Positions 59,290-64,000 of a stretch of DNA of 64,000 nt are shown here, piece by piece. The stretch lies in contig CM063506.1 of NCBI GenBank assembly GCA_032207245.1, forward strand, positions 21,156,675-21,220,674, read 5' to 3'. The stretch's first letter is position 1. Each line of letters starts with the position of its first letter. Made by a program: the position numbers and the translations under genes. The notes under the pieces are model-generated. The model ran no database searches. It was given only the letters and a program-made list of their open reading frames with translations, and had not been told where the DNA came from. The stretch comes from Pardosa pseudoannulata (Eukaryota; Arthropoda; Arachnida; Araneae; Lycosidae).

Positions 59290-59400
59290 TATTGCCTAAA
59301 AACAATAACATGTCTGATACGAGCTTTTCGCTTTTGGCCAGACAGAATCATCACGTGTATGATACGAGGTTCTCATTTTAGGCACAGCAGTACGATCACG
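59290..59400. repeat. imperfect 60-bp direct repeat
   Basis: TGATACGAGCTTTTCGCTTT...ATCATCACGTG and TGATACGAGGTTCTCATTTT...CGATCACGTC follow one another. Confidence 0.55.
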
Positions 59401-59439
59401 TCTCCCATATGTTGTTTTAAGGAAAAGGGTTAAGTAGAG

Positions 59440-59935
59440 TTGAGATATTGTCAATTCCTAATAGATTTTAAATTTCTGATATGATATTAGCTAAACCAGC
59501 AAGTTCATTAAAAATAGTAGCATCTTTACTGTTTAGCATCTACTTAGAAATGGGCTCAACATTGACTGTAGGGTTTATAGCAATGTGATTAAATTTGTTA
59601 TCTTTAATTGCACTTGCATAAGATTTATTAATCTTAGTAACCGGAGAAGGATTAGTAACAACATTAGAGTTGTAGTTGGGGGAGGAAGTGGTTTATTTTT
59701 AATTATTTTTTGGAATTTTTCGCATCCTTTATAATTGGCGAAATGTTTCCCGTTGCAATTGTAACATTTGAAGTTGATTGAAGTTTAATGGCGTTAAATC
59801 CTCTTGGGACAAACTGTTGTAACATTTGATGAAGTAAAGTTTCGCAAGTGAAACACTATTTGCGGAGTCACGGTGCCAAAATTCTAGAAATATTTTAATT
59901 TTTATAAAAGAATTTCGAATTATTTCAGGCATTTT
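59440..59935 (-). pseudogene. non-LTR retrotransposon ORF1 (zinc-knuckle) remnant
   Basis: The minus strand reads, with a frameshift near 59775, KCYNCNGKHFANYKGC, the last CCHC-type knuckle of Jockey-like ORF1 proteins (normally C.NC.G.H.ANY.GC). It then gives NKSYASAIKDN, matching the usual K.SYA.A.K motif after the knuckles, and stops near 59545. The first knuckles are degenerate and no ORF2 follows, so this is a fragment. Confidence 0.65.
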
Positions 59936-61456
59936 GCTTGTAAAAATAAATATAAATAAATATTTTATGGGTAAAATAAAATCTTACATTTCGCAAAAGT
60001 CCTGTTGGTTGCTGATTTCAACAATTATTCCAGACGTAAAAGTACTGTGTAATAAAATACAATCATAGTCAAGCTATTAAAACAATTTTTTTTTGTTAAT
60101 TTATAATAATTTAGAATGTATGGTTTGATAAAATAAAGATAAAATAATATTTTTAATTTGAGTAGGATATGAAGATTTGATGTCCTATTTTTCTGCTCTT
60201 TGATCAAGAGGTTCCTTTAAGAAAACGATAAGGTAAAAGAGTTCCCCTAAGTGTAAAAGGTCGAATAGCTCTGGTGTAAAGCATTGAAATAACTGTAAAG
60301 TAGATGCTTGATATAGTACAAGAGCCTAAAATTGCATATACATCCGGGTGATAAATGCAATTATAGAAATTTTAAAAAAGTACTAATTGCTTCTGTTTAA
60401 TAAGTTTTTAATAGAAAATCTCTTCTTAAAAGAGCTTTTTGGCCTCATTCATGCATTTATTGGCGATTAACCCATTATCCTCCTGAACCATGTCTCCCAA
60501 GTGGTCTAATGATTAAGATAACTATACTAATTAATAACAATAGATAAATAAATTCTTCATTATCTATAAAAACGATATACTACAAAACGATAACTACAAA
60601 AAGAGACACATTGAACTTTACTTTTTGACAACATTTCATGTAATTTGGCGATATTTATCGACTGCGCAATATCATTTTCTATTGTTATCATTGCGAAGCT
60701 ATTCAACTTCTCTTGACTCAAATCGATGCTCTCCAATACTCTCTTTAGTGCTTTCCAGTATGAGTACTTTCGATTCGGGTTCTGCTATGGAAGTACAATA
60801 TAGCATCAATTTTTCATATTCGATTCGATACTTTTTTTCTAATTCCTGCCTTTGGCCCAGCTGTGATTCGAATCGATTATGGGATACAGCGCCGTTGTGT
60901 GCCGAATACTTCGCAAAAACTACACACTGTTAATGAATCTCTTAAATCGAACTTATTTTGGAACAAGAGTTAATTTTAAGAAAAAAAAATTAAAACTTTG
61001 AACATTACAACCTGTTTTTATGAGCTATAAGTTGTAATTTAAAACAGTCTAAGATATATTATATTATTTATTTTTTATATAAAAAAAGAAAAGTTTTCTG
61101 ATAAGAGATTGTTTTGCTACATAATATGTAAACACAGTTCTCTAAAGTGAAGTTTTATGAGAGATAGAAATATCGTCATGGTTTCAGTCTATGTACCAGA
61201 GGTTTTTTTAAAATTGATTCAAATGAAAAATTATTTATAAATAATAGAAGATGCTTGCAATTTTGAGGGATTGTTTATAGGATTGCTATTCATCTTCACG
61301 AAAAAAGAAAACTCGGTCCAAGATAATATAAAAATTCTGTAAATTATTTTTTAATTATCATATAAGGACATTGGGCATGAATGAGATAATGAGTCTGTGA
61401 TATATTGATAATCAATTTTTGGGGTAATAAAATGTTGCTGAATTTTTTTTTCTAAC
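59936..61456. other. intergenic with a decayed TTAA-element relative
   Basis: 61140-61390 aligns with the interior of the MITE at 30136-30648 (TTTCAGTCTATGTACC, GGAAAACTC / GAAAACTCGG, GATAA.ATAAAAATT.T). At 60625-60935 a 102-codon plus frame and, antisense, RQELEKKYRIEYEKL look protein-like but I cannot assign either. Confidence 0.35.
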
Positions 61457-61610
61457 TGTGAAATTTTAAATGCTACTAAAAAATTCCTAACCTGGAGGAA
61501 TTTGCGTGAGAATTTCTATTACTCTATGTAAATAACAGTTTCAATCTGATAGAAAATGACGTGCGTGATGTTGCTTAATGTGTCTCCGTTGCCCAATAAT
61601 TTTCGTCATA
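61457..61610. repeat. 155-bp near-identical repeat, copy 2
   Basis: Same orientation as 57908-58062. Begins after an oligo-T/TCTAAC stretch and ends TTTTCGTCATAA. Confidence 0.85.
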
Positions 61611-62132
61611 AATTGTTGCTCATTGAGCAACGACCCGAATTCACTGAATTTTACTTACAGTTTCGATGTTCTGATTGATGTTGAGTGGCATAGTTTTCTT
61701 TCACCATTTGCAACTCACTCTAAAGTAAATTTTAAAATCTAAAGTTCGTTAATGATAAATCCATCTGCTTTCAGAAATTTTTATTTTATGTTTGTAAAAT
61801 AACATGGAAAATTAGAATCCGAATGATTCTATAATATTAAATTCAACCTTAAAAAATTTGGTTAAGAATTGAAATAATTCTTCAATCTTATATTTATTTC
61901 TTAAAATTTATTTTACATTAAATGTCACCTGAGAATTTTTTCTTGTCAGAACAAGATTCGAACTAAGCGTTTGGGCTGGGAAGAATAGCAAGATGAAATT
62001 TTAGACATTTTGGAAACAAGACCAATTCTGTACAATAGTAATTTTTGTTGAAACTCCATACCACTGTTGTGGATTGAAGAAAAAATTCTTAGAAATGATT
62101 TTAGTAGCAGTTACCAATCATAAAAATAGTAT
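61611..62132. other. intergenic, nothing recognised
   Basis: AT-rich with no ORF, repeat end or motif I can name. Confidence 0.5.
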
Positions 62133-62945
62133 TCAATTTATCACAATGTATTATAAGTATATTGGGAGCAAAGTTTATTGTCTATTTGATGTAGACCTCT
62201 TGTTTATTATACTGAATATATGTAAAAACGTGTGTTAACTATTTGCTTAGTATCCTACATGTATATTTATTTTCCTGACAAGTACATCGTCTTTCAAATA
62301 TGTTCTTGTGCAATGTTATAAATTTATTCTAAAGGTCTAGTTTGGATTCTATATTCTCAACGTCTTAAAAAGAGCTGACCAACACTATTTCACTGCTCAT
62401 TAGATTTTATCTTTTTTTTAAAGAGTTATTTTATAATTTTCGAATATTTGTACGATATTTTCCTATTTTACAATGAAATAGATTAAGTGGTAACTAAAAA
62501 TAAAAGGAAGTTTAATCTGTGGATTGTAAATCAGTTTATCACAATGTATTATAAGTGTATTGGGAGCAAAGTTTATTGTTTATTGATGCAGACCTCTTGT
62601 TTATTGTACTGAATATACGTAAAAACGTGTGATTAACTATTTGCTTAGTATCCCACAAGTATATTTATTTTCCTGACAAGTACATGCTCTTTCAAATCTG
62701 TTCTTTGTGTAATGTTGTAAATTTATTCTAAAGATCTAATTTGGATTCTATATTCTCAACGTCTTACAAAAGAGCTGGCCAACACTATTTCACTGCTCAT
62801 TAGATTTTCTCTCTTTTTTTTAGGACATTATTTTATAATTTTGGAATATTAGTAAGATATTTTCATATTTTACAATGAGACATAATCTGTCTCATTGTCA
62901 GTGGTAACTAAAAATAAAAGGAAATCTAACCTTTAGATTGTAAAT
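62133..62945 (+). repeat. about 400-bp tandem duplication, two units
   Basis: Offset 398 bp: TATCACAATGTATTATAAGT at 62139 and 62537, TTGGGAGCAAAGTTTATTGT, TTATTTTCCTGACAAGTACAT, TTCTATATTCTCAACGTCTTA and CACTGCTCATTAGATTTT in both units. Differences are substitutions and 1-10 nt indels. No coding potential. Confidence 0.92.
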
Positions 62946-63034
62946 CTGTACTTTAATTTTCAATATAGTTGGCCTTTTCAGAAATGTTTCAGTTTTCTTT
63001 CTCACTGAAAATGGATGGTCTGAAGTAGATCAGT

Positions 63035-63858
63035 CAAGGCCGTAGGTAATGGGGGGGGGGTGAGATTTAGGGGACTGGTCCCTCATCGAAATTTTGAAAG
63101 ACCTTTTTGTGGAAAGGAAATGGACCATGTGTGTGGATGTGTCATCTGCCTAGTTGTGCATAGACAGCAGTGTGTTTTACGACGTTACTTAAAACAGTAG
63201 GTGCAAATAAGGCAATTTCACGCAGTAGGGCAAATTCTCAAATTATGACAATTCTGTCTTTTGTTTCAAACGGAAGGGCAGTTTATTGTTTGTCTATTGG
63301 CTGTTAAACACGTGAAAATGAATGGGAAGGGCATCATAGTAGGTCGTCACGTTGCGACAAATCGCCTTATTGTATTTAACAAGAGTAAACTGACTAGCGC
63401 TCTTAATAACTCACCGCAATATTGATGCACAATCGGAAGAAATTGTGATAATTTTTTGAAAATCTTCATGGTTAGTATATTTTATAATATACAAGTAAAA
63501 AATTTGAACATGTTCATTTTCTTTCAAAATTCTTCTTTTTTTTTTGCTATACTTCCGTTTTAAAAAGTTAGAATTTAATACCATATATAGTTTATATTTT
63601 TCAACGTTAATTTTACTATTGAATTCATTCTGCAGTTATTTATTATTCATTCTAGGCTTTATATTTGTTCGTTATATCATTTATTAATTATTTTGATATT
63701 TTAAAGCCATATTGTATTATGATACTCATTAGAGGAGTATATACTTAAGAAAGTATCGTTCACACACACACACAAAAAAAAAAGAAAAAAAGAAAAAAAG
63801 AAAAAAAAGTTTTTTCTCTTTGGTCCCCTTCTGAATATAATTTCTGGCTACAGCCCTG
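63035..63858. mobile_element. hAT-type element with nested MITE
   Basis: Left CAAGGCCGTAGGTAATGGGG, complement of right CAGGGCTGTAGCCAGAAA. Imperfect 8-bp duplication AGATCAGT (63027-63034) and AGACTAGT (63859-63866). It holds MITE family M copy 3 and A/G-rich simple sequence at 63764-63808. No transposase. Confidence 0.65.
63208..63370 (+). repeat. 165-bp MITE family M, copy 3
   Basis: TAAGGCAATTTCACGCAGTA ... AAATCGCCTTAT with terminal inverted repeats TAAGGC(A/G)ATTT. The interior matches copies 1 and 2. Confidence 0.85.
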
Positions 63859-64000
63859 AGACTAGTAAGCAATGCAGATGTATTAATTGTTAGCAAGACC
63901 TTCTCAATGAATAGATTCCAAGGTCCCGCACGTTTAATTGAATCTCTAAATTTTCTCCCTTACTGTGTGTCCTTAGTTAAAAAAAATAATGTGGACACTA

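Noticed and set aside
60625..60933. 102-codon plus-strand ORF as a gene
   Set aside because: Ser/Leu-rich without motif, no splice context; the antisense frame is equally plausible and also unassigned.

Overview
The window is a gene-poor, AT-rich, intron-rich animal nuclear sequence, crowded with fossil transposons and TA microsatellites. Spliced host genes, an arthropod-style repeat fauna (tRNA-headed SINEs with CCAAA tails, Helitrons, Tigger/pogo, piggyBac, hAT, Ty3/gypsy) and Inr-like TCAGT all point to an arthropod. The SINE type makes me think of a spider or other chelicerate, but that is recollection, not proof. There is no bacterial or organellar content.

Three host genes can be reconstructed exon by exon. 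(1) TTC33, minus strand, 18006 down to 9534, four coding exons, 192 aa. (2) HSD17B10 (mitochondrial 3-hydroxyacyl-CoA dehydrogenase type 2), plus strand, 20502 to 27187, five exons, 261 aa, complete with catalytic Ser155/Tyr168/Lys172. TTC33 and HSD17B10 are divergent and may share the promoter region around 20260-20500, which has an NRF-1-like GCATGCGCA. (3) A single-pass cell-surface protein I cannot name, minus strand, 54348 down to 28658: signal peptide, one or two Ig-like domains, two EGF-like modules, a transmembrane helix and a cytoplasmic tail with a PPSY motif. Its 3' end converges on HSD17B10.

Layout: 0.4-7.5 kb holds a broken hAT transposase and a decayed Ty3/gypsy element. 7.6-9.0 kb is a Tigger-like element with a nested SINE. 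9.5-18.0 kb is TTC33, whose introns carry a gypsy fragment, a TTAA-flanked piggyBac-like element with a protease-like ORF, and a Helitron made of tandem 5' ends. 20.5-27.2 kb is HSD17B10 with a non-LTR 3' fragment in intron 2. 28.6-54.4 kb is the Ig/EGF gene, whose introns hold a second Tigger copy, several MITEs, hAT elements and a second Helitron. 51.7-56.8 kb is dominated by long (TA)n arrays, two of which abut LTR-like ends. 57-64 kb has SINE, non-LTR ORF1, tandem-duplication and hAT remnants.

The most striking structure is a 3.1 kb tandem duplication (42467-45572 and 45573 to about 48290). It doubles the complete Ig-domain exon of the surface protein. The exon is 294 nt with phase 1 at both ends, so either copy, or both, can be spliced in frame. 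The two exon copies look identical, while the surrounding intron sequence has diverged and one copy has gained a 378-bp insertion. No prokaryotic-type system (CRISPR, operon, defence island) is present.
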